Source: Rubricoccus sp038746605 | GTDB lineage: Bacteria; Bacteroidota; Rhodothermia; Rhodothermales; Rubricoccaceae | Direction: 5' to 3' | Assembly (NCBI GenBank): GCA_038746605.1 | Contig: JBCDKM010000007.1 | Coordinates: 124,001 to 188,000, forward strand | DNA length: 64,000 nucleotides | Part shown: positions 62,187 through 64,000 of the stretch, one piece after another | How the letters are laid out: each line of letters starts with the position of its first letter | Numbering within the stretch: the stretch's first letter is position 1 | Notes under the pieces: generated by a model | Database searches by the model: none | Told to the model about the DNA's origin: nothing | What the model saw: only the letters and a program-made list of their open reading frames with translations | Made by a program: the position numbers and the translations under genes

Positions 62187-63363
62187 GCTGGACTGGCTCA
62201 TCGTAGGGGGCGGCATCCACGGCACGCACCTCTCGCTCGCGCTCACCGCCCGCCTCGGGTGGTCGCGCGACGGGGTGCGCGTGCTGGACCCGCACGCCGA
62301 GCCGCTCGCCCTCTGGAATCATCAGACGGCTAACACGGGGATGGCCTTCATGCGGTCGTCCCTCGTCCACCACGTCGGGCTGGACCCCTACGATCTCAAA
62401 CTGTTCGAGCGCGAGCGCGAGGACGCGACCGTCGCGCGGTTCGCTGATCCGTACAGCCGTCCGTCGTACCGGCTGTTCCAGGCGCACGCGCGGCACGTCA
62501 TCGCAGAGCACGATCTCGATGCGCTCCGCCTGCGAGGCCGCGCGACCGGGCTCCGCCGTGCCTCCGACGGCTGGCACGTGGAGACCGACCGGGGCGCGAT
62601 CCGTGCTCGGCGCGTTCTCCTCGCGATGGGCAACACGGAGCGGCTCTGCTGGCCCGGGTGGGCGCGCACGCTCCAGACTCACGGCGGGCGCGTGGATCAC
62701 CTGCTCGATCCCGCGTTTCGCCGGACCGATGTACTCGAAGGCGAGCGGGTGGCCGTCGTAGGCGGCGGGATCTCTGCGGCTCAGGCGGCCATCGCCTTCG
62801 CCCGGCGCGGGCCGACCGTGCTCGCCTCGCGCCACGCCCCGCGCGTCCACCAACTCGACGCCGATCCCGGCTGGCTCGGTCCGACGGAGATGGAGGGGTT
62901 TCTCCAGGAGCCATGCGTCATCGCGCGGCGCCAGGCCATCACCCGGGCCCGGCACCGGGGCTCCATCCCGCCCGACGTGCTCCGCAGCCTCCAGCAAGCC
63001 ATCCAGTGGCACGGGCTGTGCCACGTGACCGCCGAGGCCGTGCCCGTCCAGGTCGGGCCGAGCGGTGCTGTCCGGCTCGCGCTCCACCCGCAGGACGACG
63101 ACCCGTTCGCTGTGACCGTGGACCGGATCGTGCTCGCGACGGGGTTCGAGGCCGCACGCCCCGGCGGCGAGTGGCTCGACACAACCACCGAGGCGGAGGG
63201 GCTGCCCCTCGCACCGTGCGGGTTTCCCCGCCTCCGGCACTCCCTCGCGTGGGCCCCCGGCCTCTACGCCGCCGGGCCGCTGGCAGAACTCGAACTCGGC
63301 CCGACCGCCCGCAACATCGCGGGCGCCCGCGCTGCCGCTGCTCGCCTTCCTGCCGCTGACTAA
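62179..63363 (+). CDS. FAD/NAD(P)-binding oxidoreductase-like protein, second copy
   Basis: 394 residues, paralog of 55961-57136: the same VGGGIHGTHLSLALTARLGW, HQTANTGMAFMRSSLVHH and HQLDADPGWLGPTEM. It starts at the ATG overlapping the GTPase gene. Two such proteins bracket the two GTPases and the thiol genes, suggesting duplication of a unit or two related substrates. Function unknown. Confidence 0.75.
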   Translation: MPKLDWLIVGGGIHGTHLSLALTARLGWSRDGVRVLDPHAEPLALWNHQTANTGMAFMRSSLVHHVGLDPYDLKLFEREREDATVARFADPYSRPSYRLFQAHARHVIAEHDLDALRLRGRATGLRRASDGWHVETDRGAIRARRVLLAMGNTERLCWPGWARTLQTHGGRVDHLLDPAFRRTDVLEGERVAVVGGGISAAQAAIAFARRGPTVLASRHAPRVHQLDADPGWLGPTEMEGFLQEPCVIARRQAITRARHRGSIPPDVLRSLQQAIQWHGLCHVTAEAVPVQVGPSGAVRLALHPQDDDPFAVTVDRIVLATGFEAARPGGEWLDTTTEAEGLPLAPCGFPRLRHSLAWAPGLYAAGPLAELELGPTARNIAGARAAAARLPAAD

Positions 63364-63377
63364 CCCCTCTCTCCACC

Positions 63378-64000
63378 ATGCGTCCCTCTACTCTCTTCCG
63401 CCGCCGGAGCGTCCTCCGGTTCCTGTTCGCAGGCACAGCCGGAACCGCCGCTCTCGCCCTCGCGCCCGGCTGCGCCTCCGGCCAGGGCACCGCGATGACA
63501 GTCCGCCGCCCTGGCGGCGCCCGCCGGATGGTGCCCGCAGGCCCCGGCGTCGCGTTCGACCTCGCGACCGCCGCCCCCTCCGCCTCGTCGGTCTACCCGT
63601 ACACCCTGCCAGATCTGCCCTACGCGCCGGATGCGCTAGGCGCCGCCATCGACACCGAGACGATGCGGATCCACCACGGGCGGCACCACCAGGGCTACAC
63701 GAACAACCTCAACCGCGCGCTCGAAGACTACCCCGGGCTTCAAACGCGGTCTCTCGTGGACCTCCTACGCGATGTCTCTGCGCTGCCTGAGGCCATCCGG
63801 CTAGCCGTCCTGAACAACGGCGGTGGCTACCTCAACCACGCCCTCTTCTGGCCGATGATGCGGCCCGACGGCGGCGGCACTCCGACGGGCGCGCTCGCGG
63901 ACGCTATCGACCGCGACTTCGGCTCGCTCGACGCGCTCAAGCAGCAAATGAAGCAGGCCGCGACGGGCGTGTTCGGGAGCGGCTGGGCCTGGCTCGTCCG
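63378..64000 (+). CDS. Fe/Mn superoxide dismutase, exported lipoprotein (cut by window)
   Basis: The first 207 residues of an Fe/Mn superoxide dismutase. A twin-arginine signal (RRRSVLRF, 8-15) and a lipobox APGC (Cys32) suggest a Tat-exported lipoprotein, unusual for this enzyme. The metal ligand His99 is in MRIHHGRHH and another, His154, in NHALFWPM; FGSGWAWL is the usual carboxyl signature region. The end and the last two ligands are beyond the window. Its place next to metal-handling genes fits a metal-starvation or oxidative role. Confidence 0.9.
   Translation, partial: MRPSTLFRRRSVLRFLFAGTAGTAALALAPGCASGQGTAMTVRRPGGARRMVPAGPGVAFDLATAAPSASSVYPYTLPDLPYAPDALGAAIDTETMRIHHGRHHQGYTNNLNRALEDYPGLQTRSLVDLLRDVSALPEAIRLAVLNNGGGYLNHALFWPMMRPDGGGTPTGALADAIDRDFGSLDALKQQMKQAATGVFGSGWAWLV

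Noticed and set aside
1..64000. Search for tRNA, rRNA and riboswitch structures
   Set aside because: No cloverleaf, rRNA signature or known riboswitch motif was recognised by eye.

Overview
The window is about 64 kb of GC-rich, gene-dense bacterial chromosome with no tRNA, rRNA, CRISPR or intact insertion sequence that I could find. Several things point to the Rhodothermota (Rhodothermaeota) side of the Bacteroidota group, probably a Rubricoccaceae-like marine organism: two proteins end in type IX secretion sorting domains, the pathway for menaquinone is present, many starts are preceded by TAnnTT(T/G/C) boxes of the Bacteroidota type instead of classical -10 boxes, and ribosome binding sites are rarely visible. 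The lineage is an inference from these features, not from a database search.

Layout. 0-9.4 kb: an AbiEii-type nucleotidyltransferase, glycyl-tRNA synthetase, a TonB-dependent-receptor-like protein, a deoxynucleoside kinase, an acidic-linker protein of unknown role, and an acyl-CoA carboxylase beta subunit. 9.8-18 kb: a LysM lytic transglycosylase, a possible 20-residue membrane peptide, menF-menD with divergent menG, an epimerase and a secreted unknown. 18-24.5 kb: an ACT/UPF0210 pair split by a four-helix-bundle gene, a nitrilase-like amidase, and an ECF sigma factor with a TPR Ser/Thr kinase. 24.6-32.4 kb: a block of exported proteins of unknown function (a large lipase-like protein, two paralogous short-repeat proteins, an OmpA protein and a five-repeat protein). 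32.5-38.7 kb: membrane-anchored MutS, ClpP, a GIY-YIG cassette and an S9 peptidase. 38.7-49.3 kb: two type IX secretion substrates, a second ECF/kinase pair and a Gln-rich secreted protein. 49.3-55.1 kb: a possible MITE, etfBA, an acyltransferase, a PRC-barrel protein, a thioredoxin-like protein and a sigma/anti-sigma pair. 55.3-64 kb: a tightly packed metal/thiol cluster with a His-rich exported protein, two COG0523 GTPases, two paralogous FAD proteins, a thioredoxin-reductase-like protein, a DsbA-like protein, a MerC-like protein, a lipoprotein and a Tat-exported superoxide dismutase cut by the window end.

The most striking feature that genes do not explain is a family of about 20 palindromes built on CCGCCTCGG-loop-CCGAGGCGG. 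They sit in most gene-to-gene gaps, often with the TGA stop codon of the neighbouring gene as part of the motif, but also lie between divergent genes and in frame inside menF. They could be a shared terminator module, a REP-like element, or a paired uptake-sequence-like signal. The second theme is small insertion-like cassettes: GIY-YIG between inverted and direct repeats, a four-helix-bundle gene between purine tracts, G-rich inserts at the same place in both kinases, and a 167-bp element with 19-bp inverted ends.
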